Shown piece by piece: positions 10,863-22,726 of a DNA stretch of 64,000 bases (position 1 is its first letter; each line of letters opens with the position of its first letter). The notes under the pieces are model-generated. The model saw nothing but the letters and a program-made list of their open reading frames with translations, ran no database searches and was not told the origin of the DNA. The translations under genes and the position numbers were made by a program. The DNA comes from Saussurea involucrata (lineage: Eukaryota; Streptophyta; Magnoliopsida; Asterales; Asteraceae). The stretch lies in NCBI GenBank assembly GCA_033807775.1, contig CM066314.1, positions 39,732,001-39,796,000 of the forward strand, given 5' to 3'.

Positions 10863-12560
10863 AGCTATAAACATAAACGATAATAAAGCTCTAAGACTAC
10901 TAAAATATCAATCTATTACGCATTACACTACTTTGATGACCCAATTTGGTATCAACATAAATTACTTAAGTCCTATTCTTTTTATTTAGAGTTGGGCTAC
11001 TCTAATGTTCAAAAGAACACAAGATGAGAAACTTTTAACAATTAATTTGTGTTTGTAAGTACGTCTTCAACTTATTTCATGTTATATACATGGTTCAAAT
11101 CACTATAGCTTATGTCTAAATTGATCGAAACCAGATGGTAGTGCAGGAAGCTTGCCAAATTGTTCACAAATAACATGTGATAGTGGTCAGATAATTCAGT
11201 TCCTTGAGCTTCCTTTTACTGCAAAACCTACAGAAACCATAGGATTTAGAGGTTAAAAATTGTAATAAAAGAATCAGAACAAACCCGCTTTCACAGGGTG
11301 TTAGGGTTGAGTTCCGGTGAGAAGTGTCAAATTTGATGAGAAACGTGAGAAGTAGTTATCAACCGTTGGATGAGAAGTAGACGAACATCAGGATGAGATG
11401 CAGTGCACCGAGATAAGACGCATCGGATAAATTCCCTTTTAAGCCGTAATTCATGGGAGGGTATTTGATTAAATATGATCAACGGTTTAAAAGTACTTCT
11501 CACATTTCTCACCAAAAATGACTCTTCTCACATGATCTCATGGCTATAGTGTTAACCATTGACTTATAAGGTGTAATATAGTTTTCAAAAGGCAATTAAA
11601 AGCTTCAGAGTTTTTCTTAAAAGGGACCGGAACACCCGGAATTTTTTTTATTGAAAATTAAAGATAAAATATAAAAAGAGTGAATTACACCGGTGGAAAC
11701 GGTGAATACAATTGAATCATATATACATGGTAGATATCACTAATACATACATTGTTTTCTCCTATGAATCAAGAAATTCTCTTGAATAATAAAATTCCAA
11801 GAGTTTTATGTTGTGGGATGATCGACAAAAAGTCATGGACGGTGTGCTTGAGGATTTTGTGAATTCACCCATTTTAGAATGCAATGAAGATGGAAATCAT
11901 GGTTGCAAGCAATCGATACTACTGAAAGCCTTTATCTAAAAGCCCAAGTTTACAAAAAAAATTACACTTTGCATCCTTATACTTTTACAAATTACATCAT
12001 TATAATTGTCCCGTCAATACGTTCAAAGTGAGCTCTGAAGGGTTTCGACGGGATCACAACGGAAAGAAAAGCAATAATAATAAGAAAACAAACCGCGAAA
12101 CCCCACAAGCCCGGATCCGTAACGGACAAAAACAGGGACAAAAACAACCATACGGGGTTTAGAAAACTACCTTAAGTGGTTGTATTAGAATGGAATCAAA
12201 ACACGAGAAACCAACGTAGGCCTCCTCTAGAAGTATCCACAAGTGAGTACGATACGTCATCCAATCGGTTGCTTGCCCATGAGAACCAAAATCGACACAC
12301 ACACAAAAAACGGATTTTGTGTGTGTGTGTGTCTGTGTGTTTCGACGCCAAGGAGAGGGAGAGGAAGAGGAGAGAAATTTTAATCTTGTTACCCAAGTTT
12401 TCACTTAGCCTAAACCTAATTAAGGTTAGGTTTAAATACTCCTAACATTCCTTAATTGGACTGGACCCTTAGTTTAGCTTAAACTTTAATGGGCTTTAAG
12501 CCTTTTATTAATTATTAACATAATAATTAATATAAGGGCTTAAATTTTACATTTTAAATG
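10863..12560. other. Intergenic DNA with a MITE-like inverted repeat
   Basis: At about 11306-11525, GTGAGAAG and CTTCTCAC motifs sit at both sides, with TATCAACCGTTGG and GATCAACGG facing each other, as in a MITE of about 230 bp. 12290-12340 holds facing ACACAC and GTGTGT runs that can form a hairpin. No gene is recognised. Confidence 0.35.
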
Positions 12561-12618
12561 TTGGCCCTTTCGGTTTAATGATCAACACACGTTATAATTA
12601 TTATTCTACTAGAATAAT

Positions 12619-12813
12619 TGGGCAAAAGGTTGATACCGGCAACCTGACCGGCCCCATACCTGACCCTGTCTACTCGGGCATCCGTATGAGGGGGCATTTT
12701 GAGGCTCACTCAGCGTCTGTGGCTAGCGGGGGGGCCTGGGCTCGAACCCAAGACCTGTTAGTTATTGGGCAAGTCTCCCCGTCCCATTGCCAACATAGCT
12801 ACACGCCATAGGC
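12619..12813 (-). mobile_element. tRNA-derived SINE with 17-bp target duplication
   Basis: On the minus strand, box A TAGCTATGTTGG (12790-12801) and box B GGGTTCGAGCCC (12737-12748) have RNA polymerase III promoter form and spacing. The insert is bounded by identical 17-bp copies TATTCTACTAGAATAAT at 12602-12618 and 12814-12830. The 3' end is short and T-rich (CCTTTTGCCC) rather than poly(A). Length is about 195 bp. Confidence 0.85.
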
Positions 12814-13309
12814 TATTCTACTAGAATAATAATTGTTCCCAATTACAACTTATCATTAGATTTGGTTCTTGACCATCATGGGCAATTCGAGAACTACATA
12901 CTCTATGCGTGCGATCCTTATAGGTCCACTTGACGTCAGCCGTGTAATCATGTGACGTGTGCCTAGAGGACTACAAGAGCCTCAATTAATGGGTGCATTT
13001 TTGATAAATCTGCCTTAACTTGATAAAACCATTTTTGTTAGTGTTGTTAGTATCCTGCCTATATGCAAGAACATAGGCATATTTAGATGCCTCCCTTGCG
13101 CTATGTATTTGTGGTTTGACATTTCATTTCCATGGAAATGCAGGTTTCTGGTTTGAAATATAAAAGCATATTTTGTTATACATATTTTATAACCAAATCA
13201 TGTAATTAGTTTTATGAAGTATAAAAGCAGTTTATAACCAAATCATGTAAATTAGTTGTACGTAAATTGTAAATTAGTTTTATGTGATGCAATCTATGAT
13301 ATTTGTTTA

Positions 13310-13471
13310 TTTTTATTTAGATTGATTATTTGGTGAAAAAAATATTAAACTCATTAAGGGTAAATTAGTCATTTAACATTGATGTCATGTCATGTCATGT
13401 CAATCCTGTCATGTTTTACCAAACCCTAAACAATTGTCTTGTCCTGTCTGCATACCAAACACACATTTAAG
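13310..13471. mobile_element. Truncated copy of the TIR element found intact at 61.6-62.7 kb
   Basis: ATTGATTATTTGGTG, GGGTAAATTAGTCATTTAAC and TGTC/ATGTC repeats, ending GCATACCAAACACACA, match the right end of the element at 62450-62683. The left TIR is absent, so only the right end remains. Confidence 0.65.
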
Positions 13472-13525
13472 GTGAAAACTTTGTTTGACATAGAAAAAAA
13501 TCCTATTTAATGTAAAACGATTTCA

Positions 13526-13552
13526 AATATATATATATATATATATATATAT
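13526..13552. repeat. (AT)n microsatellite
   Basis: Uninterrupted AT dinucleotides, about 13 units. Confidence 0.95.
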
Positions 13553-14083
13553 GTTTTACCCACTTTAAGACATGTTAATTTTCTAACATTTTGCCGTAAT
13601 CCTTTCATAGAAATCGGTATGATATATAGATCATCAAATGTTACAAAATTAGTAGGTTATCCATCAAAATATATAAAAAATAGAAAATTTTGTTAATGGA
13701 AGAAAACAATTATTCATTACATTAAATAGAATTTAACTTTGTTAAATTTAATATATTTCACTTTTTAATAAAGTTTTCTTTTATATAGTGTCTTTGTGAA
13801 GGTGGTTGAAAACCTCTGAAGTTAACATCAATTATAGAACCATATTTTGATTAACAAATAGTTTAATTTGCATTTAAATTGTTTTAAAAGTATATTTTGT
13901 TTTTAGATGGAATAAAATATTATAATATATCCTATTTTTATTTTTAATAAGCAATTTGCGAAGATAAAAAAATTTCAGGCTAAATCCAGAATCTTTTAAG
14001 TTTTGGTTACTTTGTATGTTATCCATAATTTAATGGATTTTTTTAAAACTTTTTAGTAGATGAAAAATAAAATTAAATGAAAT

Positions 14084-15061
14084 TAGGAGTGTACAAAAAA
14101 CTGATCACTCAAGTCTGAAATTACTCAATCCAACCTAACCGAATATGATGAACCCGGTCACTTTATATCCCATGGTTTTAATATGATTGTTAAGGCGTTA
14201 ATTGAGATATCTTTTAATATCTCTTATCTAGTTGCTAGCCTTATTTTTATGCTTTCATTTTGATTTTATTTCGTTTAAACGCAATCTTTTAGTAAGATTG
14301 TATAATGAAGTACCAAAGTTGAGGGTCACTCCTTTATGCATTTCATATTATTTAAGTGCCTTGCTTTCTTCCCCTTCATCCTCTGCTCCTAGTCTCTTAA
14401 CAATAAAGACACAAATATAGTTATGGCACAACAACGAGCCATGGATATTTAACCAAATAAGCAAATCACTTAAGGAAATAGCTCAAGTAGGTAAATCATC
14501 AAGAGAACAATAAATAAACATCAAGAAACTAAGAAAGAAAACAACAAGATTGAAGAAAAATACACAAATCACATAATTGGAAAAGTAAATAAGAAACACA
14601 GAAAGATAACACCTTGGTTGAAGCCTCAAGAAATCAAATTGAGATTTGAGAACAAGAAGAGAGTCAAGAGCAGGGATGAGTGCAATGGGTCGTGCGTAGT
14701 GAGCGAGGGGCAGAAAGCCAAAAGCGATCGTCTTGAATCGGGAGGGCAGAAGTGATCCGGATGGCAGAGGTGAGGGAGAGAAGTCGAGCGGTAACTTTTT
14801 TTTTTGGAAAAAATAAATAAAAAAGCCTACTAAACCTATTTAAATGTTAGCTTCATTGCGCTTTGCTGCCCTGGGTCGCCGCCCATTTCGCCCACTACTT
14901 GGGCCGACCCGCCAAAGTTTCAACTCAGCCAACCTAACCCGTACGATTTTGGGTTGGGTTATACTTTTGTTTAGGGTGTCTTAAAAAATTTCAAACCACA
15001 AACACAGAATTGGGTTGTTCAAATGTCTTCAATCCAACCAACTCAATATGTGTACACCCTA
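14084..15061. mobile_element. Non-autonomous hAT-like element
   Basis: The termini are TAGGAGTGTACA and TGTACACCCTA, a near-perfect inverted pair. Subterminal CCAACCTAACC/GGGTTGGGTT motifs occur on both sides, as in plant hAT MITEs. The flanking 8-mers AATGAAAT and AAGGAAAC match at 6 of 8 positions, a plausible decayed target duplication. No transposase is seen. Confidence 0.6.
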
Positions 15062-15207
15062 AAGGAAACCATAGTAGCCAAAAAAAAGCAAATTTAAAGG
15101 CCATGGACGAAAGTAGTTACAAACAACAAAACACAAGGACAAAAATCGTAGTTTACTCTATTTTTGAAAAATGTTTCGCACATGATTCATCATTCTATCC
15201 AAATCGA

Positions 15208-17250
15208 CACTACAACAAAATTGTCTTTATAAGATATTTTATAGGACTTGCGTTTATAGGACTAAACCAAAAAGTTTTCTATCTAAAAGTTTTACAATAT
15301 GTTTATAGGACGTTTTTTGGTGTTTTAACAAGTTTTTAGGGCGTTCTTAAAACAATCGTATTAGCTATTTTATTAGACACTTTGGAGGAGTGTCCTATAA
15401 ACCCATTTTTATAGGACATTTTTTCAAATAGTATCATATGAAATAGCTAATACGACACTTTATTTTAAAAGTGTTCTAAAAAACTTGTCGAAACGTCTAA
15501 AATTGTTATATAAATCTATTGTAATACTTTTAGATATGAAGAATTTTGATTGGGTTTCTTATTGGATACAAGAAAATTCGATTTTAATTTTTTTTAAGGA
15601 AATGGAAGAAAAGACTAATATATTCTTGGACAAGTTAGTTATCAAAGACCATTTTCGAAGAAATGCAAACCATAAAGATGATTCACTACAATAAGACAGG
15701 GTTTATAGGACGCCAACAATTTCTAAGGTGTTGTTCGGTTCGTTTTCTGTTAAAATCTGTATGGATATAGCTGTCTATATGGGTATAGTTGTTTGTGTGT
15801 AAGCGGATAAGTTGTTGTTCGGTTGTTGTGCTGAATAAACGATCTGAATATCAGAAATGACCATTTTACCCCCAGACTATATCAAAAAATGTCAATTTAA
15901 ACATTTCTAAAACCAACCAGATTTTATTACAACAAAAGATACATGAACAAATCTACCCTAACATTGGTGGCCACCACAAACCACCGTACAACAGCCACCA
16001 TTTTTTCCAGTGGAATCAACATTGTGGAGGTTTAGGGTTTATTTCTTGGGCTGCTAGACCAAACCCACATTCAAAATAATGAAAAGAAACCTAGCAATCT
16101 GAGTCTGTTGCTTCTTCTTCTTCTCCTACAACTTCTTCATGTGAAAAAAACCAACAATCCAGATTCCGGTGAGGACTCGATTTCAGGAAAACCAAACACC
16201 AAAAACCTAACAAATAAACCGAGGGATGGATTTCAGTTTTAGGAACCAAAAACCTAACAAATAAGCGATAGATGGGGAGATTAAGGAGCAACTCGAGCTG
16301 CTGATCGATCTTTCATTCCAGGGGGTGAGAATCGATTTTCACCGCCAAATTCCTTGAAGTCGTTGGTGAAATCCACAACAAATCACAACTTTTTCAACAA
16401 CGAGATCGGGAGAAGAAAACAGGGGTCGAGATCAAGATGGCTTTTCACGATGAACCAGAGAAGGAAGCAAGACCAGGAGGGCTTTTCACCGTGAACCATA
16501 GAAAGAAGCATGGAGACCGAGATGGCTTTTATGGCTAACCAGAGAAGAAGAAACGAAGAAGAAACGAAGCAGAAGGGTCGATGGTGTAATCTTGGAGGTT
16601 GGGGAGAAGGGTAGTGGGGGGAATTTAATGGCTAAGTGTATAGGACATGAGTTTTATAGCTGAGCGAATCAGCCATCAGCTGAGCGAATAAGCTCCTACC
16701 GAACAACTAGGTATAGCTCTGCGAATCAGCCATATTTGTTATACAGCTCATTAAGTTGTTACCGAATAGCCCCCAAGTCTCCCAGTAGACCACGACTTAA
16801 GTTAATAGGAAGAAACAAACATCTCATCTAAAAGTGTTGTAATAAGTTTATAAGATAACAAGTTTTTAGGAAACTTTTAATAAAAAAATGTCGTATTAAC
16901 TATTTTATATGAAACTTTTAAAAAGTGTTCAATGAACACATTTCTATTTATGGACACTTGTTTTTATAACAAACTTTTTCCAATAGTGCCTTAAAAATAG
17001 CTGATATGACGTTTTTTTATTATAAAAAAATGTGCTAATAAACTTGTTACGACGTCCAAAAACGTCTTATAAACTTATTACAACACTTTTAAATAGAATG
17101 TTATATTGTTTGGTCCTATAAATTATGTTCTATGAACTAAAAACAATCTATTAGTACACTTAGACATTTTCAGTATTTTATAATCCTTATTTTATTATAA
17201 GGATATGTACCACTTATCAAAGACCAAGTCTATAAAAATTTGTGATTTGT
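15208..17250. mobile_element. CACTA-type repeats with a nested MITE
   Basis: CACTACAACAAAATTG (15208) and CACTACAATAAGACAGG (15684) are CACTA-like termini in the same orientation. Many subterminal TTTATAGGAC / GTCCTATAAA motifs lie between 15230 and 17130 on both strands. About 15724-16773 interrupts the array with a separate unit bounded by GGTGTTGTTCGGT and ACCGAATAGCCCCC, resembling a PIF-type MITE. The right terminus (TAGTG) was not found and no transposase is readable. Confidence 0.5.
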
Positions 17251-17639
17251 GAATGTCCTAGCTATATGCATCTACCTGACTTTTATAAAGATACCAGCAA
17301 TAAAATTAACAAAAGAAACACAACTTTTTGCAGTTCAAGAATTTGAACCCAAAGACCAATGCTTATTCCAATGCACATATCAGTCAACTATATGACTTTC
17401 AGAAAGATGACAAAAAATCAACAAAGGAAGCATTTCTCACAGGAGAAGTATTTTTATCAAAAAAAAAACGATATTCGTTCATATATCGGTGTCTCTAATA
17501 ATGAGTGTTCGAACTCACTGATCATTTACCAAACTCTTATCAGGTGAGCATGACAAGGACGAAAATCTTACTTGATATATGGCACAACAAGGACCTACAA
17601 TCTTACTCAATAAGTTAGAGAATTTGAGAAAATACTCTT

Positions 17640-17780
17640 ACCCCTTAAGCGGTTAACGGGTAAAAGACGCTTACCACCAATCCATTTTGATGGCCGAGAA
17701 TATTACCCGATAAGGTAAGTGAGGGTGATGACTTTTAACATCAAGCACTTACATGGTAAGCGTTTGGTAAATGACCCTTC
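17640..17780. mobile_element. Short MITE fragment
   Basis: TAAGCGGTTAACGGGTAAAA and GGTAAGCGTTTGGTAAATGACCC resemble the termini of the MITE at 22291-22557, with shared GGTAAGTGA and TTACCCGATAA motifs. Confidence 0.4.
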
Positions 17781-18401
17781 AGTTTTTTTAAGCTTAATGA
17801 AAAAACTCCATTTGATAAGCTATAAACTAGGCATTATAAGCTAACTTTTTGAAGCTTAGAGGGCCTTTTTCCAATAAACCCCCCAATATTTTTTCAATTA
17901 ACTCTTATGTCGTTTTACAATTTACATTGTCCCATCTAGCTTATTAAATAGTTTTTACCATACATGACTAATTCATCAATCTCCAACTAGCTTTTCAGCT
18001 AACTGTCAACTTATTAGCCAACAACTATCTTTTCAGTTAAGAGCTTGCCAAAGATAGCCCACATCTTGGTGGTGGTGGTAGATTTTCATGCGATGTTGAC
18101 TTAAAACCATCACTACCGTTACATATGCCTTGGTGTCCAGATTTGTCTAAAGTCACATCTTAACGAGTAGGCTAACCCATGAGCCACCATTTTAGATTGA
18201 TTAGGACCAACATGACAGATTTGTCGATGATTCTTTATGGCATAACCACATACGTTTAAATCCCATATTGACACAGGTGAAGGATCGTGTTAGAAGAAGA
18301 GTTAAGAAGGGATTTGGACCCTTGATCACTTTTAATCTCAAACTTACCCATGAATCGCAAATTGATACGTGAATTGATCCGGTGCATTGCGGTGCAACTC
18401 G

Positions 18402-18497
18402 TCCTAATGTGCATCCAAGGGCGGAGATCCCTTCTTACGCTTCTCACCATCCTAATGTGCATCCAAGGGCGGAGATCCCTTCTTACGCTTCTCACCA
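18402..18497. repeat. Exact 48-bp tandem duplication
   Basis: Two adjacent copies (18402-18449, 18450-18497) begin TCCTAATGTGCATCCAAGGG and are identical by eye, so the duplication is recent. Confidence 0.9.
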
Positions 18498-18986
18498 TAA
18501 CTTGACTTCCCACTGGAACCCAACCCTATTGAGACATTAACCTAGCGGTCAGTAGATAGGTGCAACGCTGATTACTGGTGAAGTTGGACAATGGAACCAC
18601 TTGGAGTTGGAGTCATCAGTTTGATTTGCAAAATGCCAATTCCAACATCAAATTGCAGCTTTCAAAGACCTTAGAAACCACCTAATCCCTTATGGCTCTA
18701 TAGTGGTAACAACTAAAGTGTATCAAACACCTAATTTCCAAAAGTTAAAGATGTTTTCTAACAATTTGAAGCATCTAACACCTGATTTCCATATGATTCA
18801 AGAAATTGAAGATGTTTTCTAACAGGATTTGTAGATTATGAGTCAACCATGCATAATTTCGGACAGAAACACAACTACATATACAATTCGTACACAAATA
18901 GTATAACAAATCCACATATAGAACACAAAAACATACATGAAAAGACAATCTTGATGCTAATACTCACCTTGAAATTTTCGAATTTT

Positions 18987-19910
18987 TTATCTCTTGCCAT
19001 TGATCCTTTCTACAACAGTGATAAGCCCCTGAGTCCCAAACTTACCATCCCCATTAGCAACCATGCCGGAAAACAATTGCTTACACAAAGCAGCGCCAGG
19101 CATCACTACCACCTTATCACCTTCCTCCTCCACAACATCCAAACCCATCCCCAAATCTTTAACCATGTACTCAGCAAACCCACCAGGCCGGAAGTCCCTT
19201 CCGATCATCCTTTCCCCAAATAACTCCATCACTGAAGACCCTGCAGCTCCGCCCCTCACCGCCCCCAACCACCGCTCTTTATCCAGTCCGGCAGCCTCAG
19301 CAAACACCAATCCTTCACTCAACCCCAACAAACTCCCACCCACTGTGATCTGATTAGCAATCTTGCAACTTTGTCCACACCCAGCAACACCCATGTAATT
19401 TGCTTTCCCTATTAGCTTAAACAATGGAGCTAACCACTTTACAACGCCTTCATCGCCGCCGGCTAGTATGGCCAGTTTTCCATCTCTAGCACCAATATCA
19501 CCGCCCGATACTGGAGCATCGACAGACCAACAATTCTTCTCGCGAGCAGCAGCAAAAATCTGTTTCGCAAGAGTTGGGTGGCTGCTAGTGTGATCAACTA
19601 TGACTCTTCCGGGGTTTAAAGAAGGTAGAATTGAATCAGGATTCTCTAAGACAATTCGTCGAACATCTGGTGGGTGTCCCAGCATTGTGAATACAACATC
19701 GATTGCTTTGGCGACTTCTGATGGGGAATCAACGAGACGGGCACCTTGAGCTTGGAGTGATAGAGTTTTGGAAGGGGTTCGAGCGTAAATGGTGAGGGCG
19801 TAACCGGCGGATAGAAGACGGGAGGCCATTGCTGACCCCATTACGCCTGTTCCGATCCATCCGATTCGGGTTTGAGATGGGGTTATGGGTGTTGGGTAGG
19901 GAGTGTTCAT
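18987..19910 (-). CDS. 3-hydroxyisobutyrate dehydrogenase-like protein
   Basis: A single uninterrupted frame of 307 aa from ATG 19910. It is an NAD(P)-dependent beta-hydroxyacid dehydrogenase: N-terminal Rossmann fold with GWIGTGVMG (residues 17-25), the substrate signature DAPVSGGDIGA (131-141), the catalytic-lysine motif GCGQSCKIANQ (K183, N186) and KDLG (K251) in the helical C-terminal domain. The sequence resembles the Arabidopsis group annotated as probable 3-hydroxyisobutyrate dehydrogenase-like 1/2 (recalled, not searched), whose members start M.TPYP.PI.PSQTRIGWIGTG. That is why I start at 19910 and not 33 codons upstream at 20009, although the frame is open there. Valine catabolism is the family's presumed role; the exact substrate is unproven. 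No intron is needed. It looks intact and is the only convincingly functional gene here. Confidence 0.9.
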   Translation of the reverse strand: MNTPYPTPITPSQTRIGWIGTGVMGSAMASRLLSAGYALTIYARTPSKTLSLQAQGARLVDSPSEVAKAIDVVFTMLGHPPDVRRIVLENPDSILPSLNPGRVIVDHTSSHPTLAKQIFAAAREKNCWSVDAPVSGGDIGARDGKLAILAGGDEGVVKWLAPLFKLIGKANYMGVAGCGQSCKIANQITVGGSLLGLSEGLVFAEAAGLDKERWLGAVRGGAAGSSVMELFGERMIGRDFRPGGFAEYMVKDLGMGLDVVEEEGDKVVVMPGAALCKQLFSGMVANGDGKFGTQGLITVVERINGKR

Positions 19911-20116
19911 CGTGCAAATGATCTGCCGGAAATCGAAAGGAATCGGTGGTGGATCAAATACTTGGTTTATGTCGACAACGTCAAGCACCAACCTTTCTCC
20001 GTATATCATACACCATCCCGACCCGTATAATTGGGGAAAAGGTCAAGAAAACTAGTTTAATGTTTAGAGTTATTAAAGGGGTGTTTGGGATTGTTTGTTT
20101 AAAATAACTTGTGTGT

Positions 20117-20917
20117 TTATGTAAAAATGCTTTTTTTTTTTTTTTTTTTGAAACGGAACAAACTTTCATTAAACAAGAACCATTACAGAACAAGGAACAC
20201 CAAAGTGAAAGGACTTAAAAACAACAAAAGGATAAAGACAAGACAAAAACGGAAGTGACTCAAAAGCCGCTTCGTAACCTCGTCTATCCACCGCTAGGAT
20301 AAGTCCCCAATCGTTCCAACCGGAGGAAATCAACATCTGATTCCATGGTTTTCTCGCAAAAGCAGATCTGAAGGTAAGAGAAAAGTGGGAAGGTGCCACT
20401 TTGAAGATTTCTCCTTGATGAAAGTGGATAAAATCCACTCTACTTGTTGTGTTTTCCTGGGACCTGCTTTGACTGGAACTAAAGACTAAAAAGCCACAAG
20501 GGATAAAGATCCACACAGGGATTTTGAGAGCCACAAAGGGATTAAGAGCCACAAAGGGAAACGAAGAACCGAGGCGGCTAGACAGCGATCGACAGCGACG
20601 GCAGGCGACGGCGGCAGGCGGCGGCGGCAGGCGGCGGCGATAGGCAGCGCAGCAAGAGCGGCAGGCAGCAACGGTCTCGTTCAGCGGGCAGTGGCCGTCG
20701 GCGCGGCAGCGGCACTCCCTCTCACTATCCACAGTCACACACAGGTGGAGGTGGCAAGGTGGTGGTGGAGATGGTGGAGATATGAGGGTGGTGGATGGCG
20801 GCCTGTGTTGAGAGTAAAAGGAGAGAGGTGGCCGATGGGGGGGAGGCGCTAGGGTTTGCTTTCTAGAGAGAGGTAGGAGAGAATTGCGTTTACACACGTT
20901 GTTATGTAAAAATGCTT
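20117..20917 (-). mobile_element. Retroposed insertion with poly(A) and 16-bp target duplication
   Basis: Identical TTATGTAAAAATGCTT copies at 20117-20132 and 20902-20917 flank an insert (20133-20901) that ends on the minus strand in a long A tract after TTAATGAAAGTTTG. These are hallmarks of LINE-mediated insertion. The minus-strand start has AACCCTAGCGCCTCC, resembling a 5' UTR or LINE leader. A 242-aa frame (20169-20897) is rich in Arg/Ala/Pro from a GGC repeat at 20590-20650 and matches nothing I recognise. It could be an internally deleted LINE or a processed transcript copy. Confidence 0.7.
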
Positions 20918-20918
20918 A

Positions 20919-21709
20919 TTAACTTATATTTGTGTCTTGATACTCTATGGCTATGTTTGGCAAACTAGCTGTTGACTGATAAGCTAGCTGATGAAAAAAT
21001 CATGTTTGGAAAAAGTAACTTATAAACATGTAAAATGACCAAAAATAACATCTTCAAATAATTATCAATTACAAATTTAATTATGTAATTAAAATAAATT
21101 TATTACAATATAATATGTTAATTAATACAACCAATGTAATAAAGAAAAATTAAATAATATAATATGTTAAGTAAAAAAAATTAAAATTTATTATTACATA
21201 TATACTATAAATTTTGAATTTGTTAAAACAAGTTTTAGAATAAATATATATATTAACTTATGATTTTAAATAACCTTTACATACCATATGAAAAAATAAT
21301 CAAATAATAATTAAAAAATAATACTAATTGATAATTAAAATATATTCATTAATATTAAAAAATAAATAAAAATAATTTATATGATTAACAATAATTCTAA
21401 ATAATTAAAATTTAATTTAATAATTTTCAGTTAATATTTATTAATTAATTATAATTAAACTTAAAAAATTAATATTTATTAATAATAATAGTTAAAAAAT
21501 AATAATAAGGGGCAATATTGGAATATTCACAAAAAGCTACGGAAACGCTATTTCAAGTAGCGTTTCAAAAAGCTAGCTTTATGGTTATCTAAACATGTAC
21601 ACCTAAATAATATGAAATGCACCTAAATAATATGAAATGCATTAAGGATTGGTATCATGATAAACATTCAAAGATGATAAAACTGCAAGAAAGATGAATG
21701 TGTTGGTGA
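20919..21709. repeat. Direct repeat, copy 1 (about 790 bp, AT-rich)
   Basis: Nearly identical to 24028-24847. It contains a MITE-like unit from GGCTATGTTTGGCAAACTAG (20949) to AGCTTTATGGTTATCTAAAC (21576-21595), with facing AGCTAGC motifs. The first bases TTAACTTATATTTG follow an A, so this copy shows the uninterrupted A|T site that carries a Helitron end in copy 2. Confidence 0.9.
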
Positions 21710-22290
21710 TTGTATTCTATTTTAGATTGGCAACATCGTGTATATTGAATATCTGTTATTGAAACTTGATTTGATTGTATTCTATTTTAGATTTAAGTTA
21801 TGTTTGCATAGGTTCATAAATAATGTGATGAGGTTTTATTTTGATGAAGTTAATAATTTTTATGCAACTCTGGATATTTATTTTGGGTAGAGAAAATAAT
21901 AAATGTGGTTAATTTATAGAGAAAAACACTATGGCCTTGTTCTTTGTTTTGGAAACTCAATAGTGGGCAAGCATATATACAAAATACTATATTGTATTGC
22001 ATATTGTAATTTTACTTAAATATGTTGCTATGTACCCACAAATTCTGCAATAATCTTGCTATTAACCAAGTCACTGTCCATGGTTTCAACAGACAACCCA
22101 AACAGAATCATTAATCAGATTGTATCATTTTATGTGTTTGTCTTGCATCCTTTATTTGAATATACAGTTGAGTGATTTATTTATGCATATATGTAATTGG
22201 TGCATTGACAAGGAACTTTGACGTGTTTTCACAGGTTGATGATGATGTTTTTCATGTTTCGTTTTTGGTAATGTTCATATGCTCTTTCTA

Positions 22291-22557
22291 AAGGGCCATT
22301 TACTAAATGTTTACTTGGCTAAGGACTCAACGAGTCAATTACCTTACCAGATGTAGAAGGTAAGGGTCTAGAAGCTTACTCGGTAAGAACGATGACAATG
22401 AACGAGAGTTTTACCCCGTAAGTGACGATGACGAATCTTACTCAATTAGCAGTTACCATATAAATTATTGCATATGATGCCATTCTAATTGACTAGAATT
22501 TCAACTGGTATGTTAAAAACTAATGTTTACCGGCTAAGCGTTTGTGTAAATGTCCCC
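22291..22557. mobile_element. MITE with GGGCCATTTAC / GTAAATGTCCCC ends
   Basis: GGGCCATTTACTAAATGTTT at the left faces AAGCGTTTGTGTAAATGTCC at the right, an imperfect inverted repeat. The interior repeats GGTAAG/CTTACC. No target duplication is assigned. Confidence 0.5.
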
Positions 22558-22726
22558 TAAACATGTTGTTGACATGTTTTCTACCACTATACTTTCCGTG
22601 TGCCAGCGTTATCAATAGCACTCAATACTTTTCTTTGTTTATGTGATCAAGAAATGTACAGTCTATCAACAAAGACATGTTGATATTCCGGATGTGATTT
22701 GTGTGTATTTACTTTTGGCAGATATC

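Noticed and set aside
20169..20897. 242-aa minus-strand reading frame as a gene
   Set aside because: It lies wholly within a retroposed insert with poly(A) and target duplication, its composition comes from a GGC repeat, and no domain is recognised.
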